Origin: Gracilaria domingensis
Lineage: Eukaryota > Rhodophyta > Florideophyceae > Gracilariales > Gracilariaceae
Reading direction: 5' to 3'
Assembly: GCA_022539475.1 (NCBI GenBank)
Contig: VCMS01000169.1
Location: 183,736 to 247,735, forward strand
DNA length: 64,000 bases
Shown: one piece after another, positions 18,731 through 28,501 of the stretch
Numbering within the stretch: the first letter of the stretch is position 1
Layout of the letters: each line of letters opens with the position of its first letter
The notes under the pieces: generated by a model
Told to the model about the DNA's origin: nothing
The model's database searches: none
The model's input: only the letters and a program-made list of their open reading frames with translations
Program-made: the position numbers and the translations under genes

Positions 18731-20701
18731 TCACGACTGTATTTGACCACTCGCATTCATCTCACTGTTGCGATGAACAGCGCTTTCCTGTTTCACAAGC
18801 CTCTGCAGATTGAAAGCCCCATGCGTCATTCCCAAAGGAAAGCCGTGAGGATTAGAACCATCACCTCGACGCCCACCGTACCGCTTGCCGCCACCTCTCT
18901 TATAACGATTACCTCTCGCTCGACCTCCCCTCCACGGCTGCCCCGATCTTCTCTGCCCCATGTTTCTCTTCGCTCCCATGCCTCTATTGTACCCCATTGC
19001 TCGGTTTGGTGCTCCTTCTCCTGGTGCTCCCAGATGTCTATTCGGTGCCATGTTTGCATTCACCATTCCATTTCTTCCACCCATATGTCGTCCTAGAGGC
19101 CCGTTATCCACAGGTTCGAAGCTGCCGTCTGGTCGCTGATGCAGATTTCCTCCCCACGCTCGCCGCGCCACATCCAAATATGTAGAGCCGTTTGTCTGAT
19201 TGGGCGACACTCGTCTTCTCCATTTAGAACTATCACTTCCTCGAATGTTTTCCTTCTGAATTCCCCCACTCACCCCCAAACGTCTTCCATTTACGTCTTC
19301 TGATCTCCCCTGATTGGTATAGCCAGGCGGATTATGATTTTGCCTTCCCAAAAATTGTGACCTCGAGTGACACGGAACATTCTTACCGGCTTGAGCACGA
19401 ACATCACCCGATGTCGGATGTGTCAGGCTGGCTGTGCTCGGATCATGTACTTGTTGCTGGGCTATCTGTTGCTGAACTGCTTGCATTGCAGCAGAAAGGT
19501 CCGGAAGATTAAACGGAACTTGTCCAGGTGACCAGTATTGCAATGGGCGATGTTGAGCTTGCATGTTTTGTGCGTTAGCCTGATAGTTCTGATACGCCGC
19601 ATTCAGAAACGGGAGAAGGTGTGTTGGCGGGAAACCAGCCATGGTTGGTGTCGCTGCCGGCGTGGGGGAACAAGGTGGTGGCGGCGCGTCTGCTAATTTT
19701 GTCGGTAGACCTTGCTGCGATGGCATGCTCTGCTTCGCAGGGTGCTGCACTGTTTGTTGGGGGTTGACTGATTGTTGAAGCTGTGTCCCCTGTTGAACTT
19801 GCACAGGCTGCTGAAAATGAACAGGCTGCTGTTGCTGCGGTTGCTGTAGCATTTGCGGCGGATATTGAGGCTGCTGAAGATGTACAAGCTGCTGCTGCTG
19901 CTGCGACTGCTGCTGTTGCAATTGCGGCTCATGCTGCGGTTGTTGAAGATGTACAGGCTGTTGTTGTCGCTGCGGCTGTTGTCGCTGCTGCCGCTGCTGC
20001 TGTTGCTTCTCCTGTTGCAGATGGGGTCGATGTGGCGGCGGAATTGGTGGCCGCTGCTGTGGCTGCTGTTGCAGTTGGAGCCGCTGCTGCGACTGGTTTT
20101 GTTGATGTTGCTGCTCTGTACCACGCATCTGAGCATGCTGCTGAGACACCGTATGACTTTCCTCCAGCCGCTTCTCTTCACGAAGCGTCTCCAAGTCGAT
20201 CGGAAGCACGTTAGACTGCTTCGAAACATTGGTGGGCTCAGAGTTTCGGCGCTGCTTCTTCTGTTTTCGCTTCGATTTCGCAGCGTTCTTGGCTCCGTCA
20301 TGACCACCAATAGAACGAACAGGTTGCTCCGCCTGCGGCGGTGCACGCACAGCAGCAGGCTGCGCCTTGAGATTGGGAGCAAGATTAGATGGCGAGAATG
20401 CGGGTGGAATGGAAGAAGGCTGACTACCATCCCGGCGCATCTGTTGTGATGGCTGCTCCGGCTGCGATGGCTCGCGAGCGACGGGAATGGACTGCGGCGC
20501 ATTTGAAGACGGATGCGGCTTGAACAGAGAAGATATGGGGATATCCGGCACTTTTGGAGGCGGTGCTGCTTTGGCCAGGTCGATGGCGGCGCTCAAATCC
20601 TCCCAGGTGATCTGCGGAAAGTGCATCTCGGTAAGAGGATGAAACGCCTGCACAGATGGATGCGTCGGTGCGGGGGTCTGTGGATTGACGGCGTTCGACA
20701 T
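18731..20701 (-). CDS. Poly-Q, RGG-rich low-complexity protein, 656 aa
   Basis: ATG 20701 to TGA 18733-18731. The N-terminus (HFPQITWEDLSAAIDLAK) is the only ordinary-looking part. Residues about 190-340 are dominated by Gln runs with repeated QPVHLQQPQ units. A middle Pro/Gln region follows. The C-terminus is Arg/Gly-rich (RRSGQPWRGGRARGNRYKRG), an RGG-box style likely to bind RNA. The combination is common in proteins of mRNP granules and in eIF4G- or LSM14-like proteins, but I see no defining domain, so the function is left open. The CAG-rich coding strand creates long false frames on the other strand. Its start lies within 300 nt of the divergent carrier gene. Confidence 0.75.
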   Translation of the reverse strand: MSNAVNPQTPAPTHPSVQAFHPLTEMHFPQITWEDLSAAIDLAKAAPPPKVPDIPISSLFKPHPSSNAPQSIPVAREPSQPEQPSQQMRRDGSQPSSIPPAFSPSNLAPNLKAQPAAVRAPPQAEQPVRSIGGHDGAKNAAKSKRKQKKQRRNSEPTNVSKQSNVLPIDLETLREEKRLEESHTVSQQHAQMRGTEQQHQQNQSQQRLQLQQQPQQRPPIPPPHRPHLQQEKQQQQRQQRQQPQRQQQPVHLQQPQHEPQLQQQQSQQQQQLVHLQQPQYPPQMLQQPQQQQPVHFQQPVQVQQGTQLQQSVNPQQTVQHPAKQSMPSQQGLPTKLADAPPPPCSPTPAATPTMAGFPPTHLLPFLNAAYQNYQANAQNMQAQHRPLQYWSPGQVPFNLPDLSAAMQAVQQQIAQQQVHDPSTASLTHPTSGDVRAQAGKNVPCHSRSQFLGRQNHNPPGYTNQGRSEDVNGRRLGVSGGIQKENIRGSDSSKWRRRVSPNQTNGSTYLDVARRAWGGNLHQRPDGSFEPVDNGPLGRHMGGRNGMVNANMAPNRHLGAPGEGAPNRAMGYNRGMGAKRNMGQRRSGQPWRGGRARGNRYKRGGGKRYGGRRGDGSNPHGFPLGMTHGAFNLQRLVKQESAVHRNSEMNASGQIQS

Positions 20702-20997
20702 GTTGAAGGAGTTTTACCCGCTTCTTCTGGCGTTTGGTGAAATTCACGCTGCGAAGGGATGGGCGGATGGAGGTGGGGTGAAGGCTTGGGCATGGTGTGC
20801 GTTTTATAGAGGCGGACGGAGCAGTCATTTTGTCGGAGACGGTCGGAGGAGGGCTGTTCGTGAGCTTGAAGAGCCGTTTTCGCTTTGGAGGAGCGTTGGC
20901 GTGATCGCGGGCGGCTTGAAGTCGAAGACGGTCAAATCTTGCTCCACGAAGGTGACGGCGTCACAGTGGACGTTCATCACTGTAAAACTGTCGAACA

Positions 20998-22920
20998 ATG
21001 CGCCATTGTTGCCTCGGGACTCTCGAGGCGCGAGCCGATACGCCTCCCAATACGCAAGCGCGCACGGCGTCGCGAACAGCAACCACACGCGCCGAGCTCT
21101 CTGGCGGCTCCCATGGGTCGCGCCCCGCCACCTGTCGCGCACGCATTGGCCCAGACATCTCCCAAAATCTACGCGCCGTTCGACAGCCACAGTTGACGGA
21201 CCCTCCAAAATCTTCTGCGCTCGGCGCATCGCCGCAGCTCGCCGCGCCGCGCGCATTGCGTGTCCGCGCGCACGAGCGTATCCGCCCGCAACTTCGTGTC
21301 CGTCGTCGACGCCGTCGCGCCGCGACCGCATTTGTCGTCCCTGCCCGCCGCCTCAACATGCGCTTTGGCGAGCGCCTCACCCGAGAATACGCGTTTTTGA
21401 ACGCCGCGCCGCTTGATGCGCTGTCTTGTTCGCGCGTGCGCGCGCGCTCGCGGCAGCGCGATGCGGCCGTTTTGCCCGGGCGCCAGCGCCGTGTGCGCGT
21501 GTCTGTCAAGCGGCCACGCGTCCGCTGCGAACTTGGTGAGTGGCGCGATGAACGTTGCGACGATGGCACGTTGCAACCGGCAATGAAAGACGAACAGTCG
21601 GTTTCAACCGACGTGCGAGAGACGCCGCTGTCATCTGCTAGCGAACCGAGTCGTTCTCTGAGTCGTCGCACATTTATTGCGCTGGCGGCTGTCGTTGCGC
21701 TGACGGCGTTACCGGCGCCTCCTCCGACAAATGCCATTGAGCTGGCTCCCACCCCGATTAACCCGTATGCGAGACGTCGTCGTGAGCGCGCCTATCAGCG
21801 CTATGCTGAGCAAATTGAGCAGAGTCTTGAGAAGGTTGCCGTCGCCGACTTTGAAAAGGTCGTCAAGGCTGGTGGAGGTGGTATCAGCGTCAGTTATCGA
21901 ATCGCCGGCTTTGCTGCCTTTGTTGCGAGCGCCATTTCCACCGCCGTTGTTCACCCAATTGACAGCATCAAAACGAGGCTGCAGGCCAGGGCTGCCCGTC
22001 TTACCGAGGCTGAGCCAAACTTGTTTGAAAACCTGTACAAGGGCATATTCAGTAACATTTTGAAAGAGGCACCAAATGCTGCAATCTATCTGGGCGTGTA
22101 CGAACTTTGCAAATCTATCTTGACCAATCTGTCCTTCACATCCTTCTTTCAAGAGTTGCCGCTTCTCACCTTCATGGTTGCCGGTGCCCTAGGGGATGCT
22201 ATTGGAAGTGTTGTCAGAGTACCTGCCGAAATCGTCAATAAGCGACTTCAGATCGGTGTCAATTCAAACTGGAGCTCTGCGCTTCGGGATGCATTTCTCA
22301 CTCCTTCCGGTCGAAAAGCTTCCGTCGTAGCATGGCAAGCTGTTCTTCTTCGTGACGTCCCATACGGTGGCCTTCAAATCATGCTGTACGAGTTCGGCAA
22401 GTTGATGCTTGTAAGCCACCCGCATCTTTTCAACGGATACTTTTCTCAAGGCGGTGTCATGGCCGATGTATTCGTGGGCGCGACCGCCGGAGCACTTGCT
22501 GCGATGATCACCACCCCCGCTGATGTTCTCGTCACTCGTCTCAGCGTCCGCGAAGCGTCAGCCAAGCAAGATGCTGCATCCCCAGGCATTTTAGCCACTG
22601 CAAGACATATTTTGACCACAGAAGGGCCTGTGGGGTTTTTCAGGGGAACCTTGCAAAGAGGAGTATACTACGCACCTCTCATCGGCCTGTTCTTTGCGCT
22701 CTATGAGTTTAGCCGACAATCTTTGTCCGATCCAAATGCTGCCATTGCGTCCGTAATGAACGCTGAGAGAATCGTATTGGCTGATTGGAGTGCGTTACCA
22801 GCACAGCTTTCACATGCTTATCAAACCATTATGCCGTATCTCACTGCGTTCGTCTGGCTTATATCGGACCAGCTGCCTTTGATTTTGAGTTTTGCTTCTG
22901 TGAATGGTGGGCAGGTGTGA
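20998..22920 (+). CDS. Mitochondrial-carrier-family protein, plastid type (SAM-carrier-like)
   Basis: Three carrier repeats are clear from their P-x-[DE] signatures: VVHPIDSIKTRLQ, VRVPAEIVNKRLQ and ITTPADVLVTRLS. The second and third repeats resemble plastid S-adenosylmethionine carriers more than ADP/ATP carriers; the substrate is inference. A long Arg-rich leader precedes the carrier. It contains SRRTFIALAAVVALTALPAP followed by TNA, which looks like a twin-arginine thylakoid-transfer signal. The start is uncertain: ATG 20998 gives 640 residues, ATG 21358 (MRFGERLTRE) gives 520 and ATG 21583 (MKDEQSVS) gives 445. The region 21000-21540 is very GC-rich. Shares a short divergent interval with the poly-Q gene. 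Confidence 0.82.
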   Translation: MRHCCLGTLEARADTPPNTQARTASRTATTRAELSGGSHGSRPATCRARIGPDISQNLRAVRQPQLTDPPKSSALGASPQLAAPRALRVRAHERIRPQLRVRRRRRRAATAFVVPARRLNMRFGERLTREYAFLNAAPLDALSCSRVRARSRQRDAAVLPGRQRRVRVSVKRPRVRCELGEWRDERCDDGTLQPAMKDEQSVSTDVRETPLSSASEPSRSLSRRTFIALAAVVALTALPAPPPTNAIELAPTPINPYARRRRERAYQRYAEQIEQSLEKVAVADFEKVVKAGGGGISVSYRIAGFAAFVASAISTAVVHPIDSIKTRLQARAARLTEAEPNLFENLYKGIFSNILKEAPNAAIYLGVYELCKSILTNLSFTSFFQELPLLTFMVAGALGDAIGSVVRVPAEIVNKRLQIGVNSNWSSALRDAFLTPSGRKASVVAWQAVLLRDVPYGGLQIMLYEFGKLMLVSHPHLFNGYFSQGGVMADVFVGATAGALAAMITTPADVLVTRLSVREASAKQDAASPGILATARHILTTEGPVGFFRGTLQRGVYYAPLIGLFFALYEFSRQSLSDPNAAIASVMNAERIVLADWSALPAQLSHAYQTIMPYLTAFVWLISDQLPLILSFASVNGGQV

Positions 22921-24716
22921 CGTCTATTTGTTCTGACCTTATACTGTTGACCATACCTTATTCGCCTGTCTAGCTTATTTCGGATTTTGGAGCAGTTCTG
23001 ATTGATCTTTGAGTTTTCCGTCTATTAACGGTGGGGCTGTACCATGAGTATCTCTGTTTTTTCACCGGGTTTCTTGTCCATTGAAGGTGCTCGACACTGG
23101 GCGGGATGCTTTGCACGATTGCGACCCGCTCTCCTCTGTACCAAACATTCATTGGCCCGACTTTGTTCCTCTGCGTTGAATTTTTTAATTCTTCTACTCC
23201 TTTGTAGGCCTGGTATGGAACAGTACCTGTTTGATCCCCCCTGATGAGTAATATCGGAAGTATCAAATGCTTTCTTTCCTTGACGACACAAGTCGGGGCA
23301 AAGAAAGATGTAATGCTAGTCTGTCACGGACACCTGGATAAAACATGGAGAACACAGAAGGTTGCAAATTTGCAACTTCGTATGGAGTACAGTTCACGGG
23401 TGGGTCGCTGGATAGCATAGAGGGATAGGAAGATACGTTTTATTCATTATTGAGAGAGATGTTGGGAACGTTTGACAACCTTTTTGGGATTATTGAATGG
23501 GGAATAAATCGGGACATGAGTGCCTGCTTGACTTTTTCTTTGCCACGGCAAGAGAAATGCCTGTCTGCTCTCGGCCATCTCTAGAATACGATCCGAACAG
23601 CGTTTAGATGCTTTCGCCTCCTACGTCATGCATGCTTTCAGGAATGGAAACATCCTGCAAGATCGAACGAGTCATCTAACTTCGGCGTAGCACATTTCGC
23701 TCCTCAATGTCGTGCTCTCCATGATACAAGTTGCTTTCAGAATGAGACAAAATGTGGCCCTAGGACAGGACTCCTGCTATGGCCGTGATGGATGTTAATA
23801 CTGCAATGGCGAACGTGGGTTGTTTGCTCCGCGATAGCCCTGGCTTCATTCTTCCCTAATCTATGTATTGATTTGAATGTACGGATCCGTCCTTGGTAAG
23901 GATATCCTTACTTCAAAGCGCTGATACACCGTTGGTACCGACGACAGCTTCGGCTGGCCCTCCAATTTGGAAAGTGATTCTACCTTCGGTACGCACTGTT
24001 TGACAGTGCTCGTTTCGAATGACATTATATCATGAAGTTTTGAACGCCACGTATGAAGTGTCAGGATTGGATTCTCTCCAATTTGGGCAAACCTTTGATA
24101 TCCGCGGAACAGTCTCGCATGTCACGCTCATCAAAGTGTTGTTGGTGACTCACCAACAACGCTTTGATTAGCCGCAACTACCAAGGGCACAGTAAACATG
24201 CTTGCACTCACCCCGTGGTGAAAGTTAAGTTGCGACTGTCAATTACCATCGTTTCTAAAGCAGTACACGTAGATGGGAATGCCGCTTATTCTAATTGAGC
24301 TGGTTGCGACCACCTTCGTTACTGACAATGGGAAAACAAAAGCCTAGCAGATATCATGCGGTGGGCAGTTTACCAGGCGACACAGGAATAGAATCAAGAC
24401 TTCTAGGAACGGCTTTCTGAAAAGCAGGAAGTATAATACATTACGCGAAACAGGAATCCTGGTAACTCTATACGTAGTAACGGCAGGATACGGTACGTTC
24501 CGCTAGCTGGCGACAGCAAAAGAAGATTTGTGTGGATGTTAGAATATTGAATCGACTATGATTCAATCCTATGCGGGTGAGAACTTTACAAGAAACGTAA
24601 AGAAACACAAAAGGTAATGAGAGCTACAGACTGCATCGGGAAGTGAGAGGCATGGTAAGAAGAATATGGTTCATGAAGCGAAGTTGTCAGGTTCAAAGGA
24701 GCACGGGCAGCAGAGC
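22921..24716. other. Gene-free convergent interval with one near-perfect palindrome
   Basis: About 1.8 kb between the 3' ends of the carrier and profilin genes. Apart from the palindrome at 24131-24167 I see no gene, repeat family or tRNA. Short open frames near 23025-23290 on both strands lack recognisable content. Confidence 0.5.
24131..24167. repeat. 37-bp near-perfect palindrome
   Basis: TCAAAGTGTTGTTGGTGA, a central C, then TCACCAACAACGCTTTGA. The 18-nt arms differ at one position and there is effectively no loop. It could form a cruciform, a dimer-binding site, or a 3' hairpin in a transcript from either converging gene. Confidence 0.7.
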
Positions 24717-25362
24717 TTAGAATCCTGATTCCATGATGTAGTCAGCAACGCGACCAGCTTCAGTGTTGACCTTTCCGAACGAAGCACCGTCGCTGTAATT
24801 CGGATCGTGTACTCCCACGATGAAGATACTGCCAGTGGCATAGACAATGACGCCCTGCGAGGTCTTTCCATCTTCCTTACAGCGACCCTGGCAAAAAGAG
24901 GGTCCACCCTCCTCGTCATCGACTTCTCCACGAGTGAAGGTGTATCTGAATTGCGGTGCACGAAGGCGATAAACGTTTGTTAGCATGACAAAGAATGAGA
25001 GATCTGCGGAAACCGACAATGTGCACTTAAGTATAAAAGAAGCTTACTTTTGAGTGGCAATGGTAAAGCCAGATCCCGAGATCTTGCTAAGGTCGTTATC
25101 CACAAGAGCTGCCTTGAGGGCCTTGCATTCCTCTTCCGAAACGGTGAAACCGGGGCTGGAAGCCCACGGGGTTCCATCGTGAGCGACAAGGGCGGCGTAC
25201 TACTCAAAGCGGGGGGCGCAAGTTGGCAACATTGTCAGAGACTGCGGGACGGTGCGGGGGACGGATAGCAGACGAGATCGCAGCGGGGCAAACTGAGATC
25301 GGCGCACGTACCATGAAGCCGGCGCGAAGGAGCTGGTCGTCAACGTAAGACTGCCACGACAT
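24717..25362 (-). CDS. Profilin (three exons)
   Basis: An actin-monomer-binding protein of the cytosol. Exons: 25362-25312 (MSWQSYVDDQLLRAGFM), 25199-25048 and 24945-24717, with introns of 112 and 102 nt and GT-AG ends (GTACGT...GTAG; GTAAGC...TTCAG; branch GCTAAC in the second). The spliced product is 143 residues: the N-terminal SWQSYVDDQL helix binds poly-proline in known profilins, WASSPGF and SGFTIATQKYTFTRG follow, and GVIVYATGSIFIVGVHD and VADYIMESGF close the fold. It is longer than typical profilins (125-135) through an acidic, Cys-containing insertion (EVDDEEGGPSFCQGRCKEDG). A poly-C tract lies in the leader just before the ATG. Confidence 0.9.
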
Positions 25363-25892
25363 GATGAGGAACGCGGGGGGGGGGGAGGGGGGGTGCGTGG
25401 GTACGAGGAAGAGTTGGAGCACGAAGCGGGAGGGGGGATGCGCAGTGCGAAGAGCAAGGAACGGCGGTTCGACAGACCGGGGGTCGAATCGAAGCAGGCT
25501 GTTCGAGCGACGAAGATGGGCGGAACGGAAGCGGGGCGCGGGCGGCTAGTCGAACGGTGGAGCGCAACGCGACTGCACTTTTAAATGCGTCCGGCGTACA
25601 AAAGCAGATGCATTTGAACCGCCGCTGCAGCAATCGCGTCAGCGCGTGATGTAAGACGGCCGCCGACAGCCTGTCCGCGCGCCGCGCCAACGGTCAGCGC
25701 GCCGCGGCGCGCGCGCCGGTGTAAGCGCGCCCGCGCGGCGCCGCGTTACGTGGCCACGCGCGCGCGGCCGCAGCCACAGCCGCAGCCGCGGCAGCCGCTG
25801 CGCAGCCGCTGCGCAGCCGCTGCAGCAAGAACGCGCACGCACCGCCGCAGCCGCATGCGCTGGCGCGTCGTGCCGCCGCGGCGCTCCGTGCG
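25363..25892. promoter_or_regulatory. GC-rich divergent promoter region (profilin / TBC gene)
   Basis: Two genes start back to back here. Near 25374-25393 a run of G on the + strand is poly-C in the profilin leader. From 25640 to 25900 the sequence is almost pure G/C with many GCGC motifs and a repeated GCAGCCGCTGC unit (about 25791-25826, three times). It resembles a CpG-rich bidirectional promoter; no specific factor site is claimed. Confidence 0.5.
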
Positions 25893-27143
25893 ATGGGCTC
25901 CGCGCGTCAGGTCGAGTTGGTCGACCTCACCAACGTGCGCGCGCGCCGCCGCTCCGCGCCGCCCAGCTACGCGCCGCCGCCCGCGCCCGCGGCGCCGCCG
26001 CCCGCGCCGCCCGATGCGGCGGCCGTGGACTCGCCCACCGACATCATCACCGCGCAGATTCGCCACGCGCTGACCGGCATTCCGCCCGCGCCGCTGTCGC
26101 ACTCGCCGTCGGGCTCGTCCATTTCCAGCCTGTCCATTCCGTCCAACGCGCCCGTGCTGCCGGAGACGAGGGAGGAGCTGTTTCGCGCCTGCCTGAGGAC
26201 GCCCACCGTCGACGTCGACGAGCTCAGACGCTTGGTTTGGGCGCACGGCATCCCGCCCGTGCCGTGGGCCAGGCCGCTGGTCTGGCAGCTTCTCACCAAT
26301 TACTTGCCACCTGATCGCGTCGATTGGCAACCTACGCTCGCCGCGAAGCGCGCCCGATACTGGGCGCGCGTGGCCAACTTCAGCGTTGACCCTACCGAGC
26401 GACCGGTGCAGGGCGATCACCCCTTGAGTGACGCCCAAGATAGTCAGTGGAAACGATATTTTGACGACTGTCAACTGAGAACGTGCATTCGACGCGATGT
26501 GCACCGCACCCACCCCCACTTGCATCGCCTTGCGCCGCTGCGCGATGGGCTTGAACGCGTTTTGTTTGTATACGTCAAGATGCATTCGAAGCTTGGCTAT
26601 CGCCAGGGAATGAATGAGCTTGCGGCGCCGTTTCTGCTCACGTTTGCAGAGGGTCGCGTCAAGGACTTGTCCGATGTGGAGGCCGATGCCTATTTTTGCT
26701 TTGAGAGCATCATGTCAGAGATGGTCTCTTGTTATGAACCGTCCAACTCCGATAACGCCGGTATAGGCCGCCAGTTAAGAGAACTGCAGGCCTTGTTACG
26801 CATTAAAGACCCTGCGTTAGAACGTCGTTTTGAAGAGCTTGGCATCGACACGCGCTTTTACGGACTGCGATGGATCCGTCTTTGGCTTATGCAAGAGTTT
26901 TTGTTGCCCGATTGTTTATGTTTATGGGACAGCTTTCTCACTTCGGAAGTGCGTCTTCCGTGGATTCGTTACGTCTGTGTGGCTATGGCTATCCGAATCC
27001 GAGAACGCCTTCTCTCGGAGGATTTTGCTGGCTGCATGAAGTTGCTATTGAACTATCCGCCCTGCGACGTTTCCGAGTTGCTGCGTATAGCTGATAGACT
27101 TCGCACGTCCAATGTCATTATTGTAAGAACTGCTAGAAGATAA
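25893..27143 (+). CDS. TBC-domain Rab GTPase-activating protein (TBC1D13-like)
   Basis: A 416-residue protein that would stimulate GTP hydrolysis by a Rab GTPase in membrane traffic. An alanine/proline-rich N-terminus (1-90) is followed by the TBC domain. The arginine finger is in IRRDVHRTHP (R205) and the glutamine finger in YRQGMNEL (Q238). Later conserved blocks are FYGLRWIRLWLMQEFLLPD and CLWDSFLTS. The order and spacing, including a long gap between the entry motif and R finger, resemble TBC1D13 more than Gyp1 types; the exact Rab is unknown. The single exon starts in the GC-rich promoter. Confidence 0.88.
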   Translation: MGSARQVELVDLTNVRARRRSAPPSYAPPPAPAAPPPAPPDAAAVDSPTDIITAQIRHALTGIPPAPLSHSPSGSSISSLSIPSNAPVLPETREELFRACLRTPTVDVDELRRLVWAHGIPPVPWARPLVWQLLTNYLPPDRVDWQPTLAAKRARYWARVANFSVDPTERPVQGDHPLSDAQDSQWKRYFDDCQLRTCIRRDVHRTHPHLHRLAPLRDGLERVLFVYVKMHSKLGYRQGMNELAAPFLLTFAEGRVKDLSDVEADAYFCFESIMSEMVSCYEPSNSDNAGIGRQLRELQALLRIKDPALERRFEELGIDTRFYGLRWIRLWLMQEFLLPDCLCLWDSFLTSEVRLPWIRYVCVAMAIRIRERLLSEDFAGCMKLLLNYPPCDVSELLRIADRLRTSNVIIVRTARR

Positions 27144-27693
27144 CTGTGTATTTTCCTGCTAACTAATCGTATCCTTAAAACTACGCCTCAACGCATGCCT
27201 TGTGCAAAGCTGTTACCTGAACCTCCAATGCTGAACACTGGTCACTTCACAGTGTTGAGGTGCCAGCGCTATCAGGTAGCCTTCTAACTATCAATTCTCG
27301 ATATGATTCCCACAGTACCTCAACTTCCTTGGATTACTGGAGCATCATGTTGATGGGGGGGAATGGAATACAAGTGGCCAAAGTCTCCAACAGCAGTTCA
27401 CCTACAACGAGGGAGGATAGAAATAATATTATTACAGAGGTATTTCGAATGTCGACGACGCCTGGAAAAAGGTTCAGTTGTTTTTCGCAATATTTCTCAT
27501 GTTTTGCATCCCGAGTTTCAGATTCTCTGATTGCAACTGTACCTGCCGAGTCTGCAGCCAGCGCATCCGGAGCAGGTATTTTGTGCTTATCGACCTTTAT
27601 CTCGCCCACACTTTACTGACATCGTTGTCTGCCGCATGCCAAAAGCGATCCGCAACAGAAGCGAAGCGAGGTTTGACCTTATTCTCCACTCCT
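27144..27693. other. Intergenic region with a weak hairpin
   Basis: Just after the TBC gene an imperfect hairpin (27214-27278; outer TACCTGA/TCAGGTA, inner ACACTG/CAGTGT) could be a 3' structure. The open frames across 27260-27620 have no recognisable content and are not called. Confidence 0.4.
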
Positions 27694-28227
27694 ATGTCTA
27701 CCCTCATCAAGTCCCTCGTTGCCGAAGCGCGTTGGCGAGGGCTTTGGGGCACAGTTCGCGCTATCAAACTGAACAAATTGGGCACCATGCATTGCTTTGG
27801 TACGTTCATAAACATCCCAAAACTTCCCACAACATTACGAGCGCGCTAACCACATTCTATAGTTGGGGAGGACAAGTTCAAAAATCGGTTTTTTGAGAAC
27901 AAGAACGAAACGTACGGTCGCGATCGATGGGTAGAGTACGTTGATGATCGGAATCCCGATAGCTTGAAGATTACACCCGAATGGCATGCGTGGCTACATC
28001 ATAATATTGATGAGCCACCAACAGAAAAGCCATTGCCAAAACCCACGTATCAAGCGGAAGAGACTGGGAACCCAACCGGAACGCGCGATGCTTACGTACC
28101 ATCACATCACAGACTAGCGAGGAATTCTGTCGGAGCGGCTTCCGAAAAGTATGAATCTTGGAAACCTGGAGCCGATGCAGGTCGATCGGAGGTAGGCGAC
28201 GGCAAAGATGTATATGACCTCAAGTAG
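27694..28227 (+). CDS. NDUFA12: NADH dehydrogenase complex I subunit NDUFA12 (two exons)
   Basis: An accessory subunit of mitochondrial complex I, on the matrix side near the Q module. Exon 1 is 27694-27799 (MSTLIKSLVAEARWRG...GTMHCF) and exon 2 is 27863-28227. The 63-nt intron has GTACGTT, branch GCTAAC and TATAG. The spliced 156-residue product shows the family hallmarks WGTVRAIKLNKLGTM, NRFFENKNETYGRDRWVEYV, PEWHAWLHHNIDEPP. Length fits the family (about 145-160). The exon-intron junction falls inside the F-VGEDKF segment, so frame is only restored after splicing. Confidence 0.92.
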
Positions 28228-28501
28228 TTTACAAAAACAATACACATAATTGGTTTACGACAGACATCATGCTAGTACTGCTAGTAGAGATATTACTCAA
28301 AGGTAACTTGACGTCCGGCCTCTCGAAGGACAGAGGCTCTGAGTCGATGCGGGTTTTGTTCATCAAACTGAGTTCATGTGACAATAAGTACCTTGATACG
28401 AAATGCAGCACGAAAAACAGAGATGTCGCACTTCGCGTCTGACAGCGCCTGCTTGTTGCTTGAGAGTTAAATTGCTTGCTTTCGTAACCAAAAGTTGAGT
28501 C

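Noticed and set aside
19783-20449. Ala-rich and Leu-rich plus-strand frames
   Set aside because: Shifted readings of the CAG/CTG-rich tract of the poly-Q gene on the other strand.
20961-21752. 263-codon minus-strand frame over the carrier leader
   Set aside because: Arg/Ala-rich shadow caused by high GC; the opposite strand has a recognisable carrier.
25746-26585. 279-codon minus-strand frame in the TBC gene
   Set aside because: GC-driven shadow (runs of RRRGRG) without domain content; the TBC motifs are on the plus strand.
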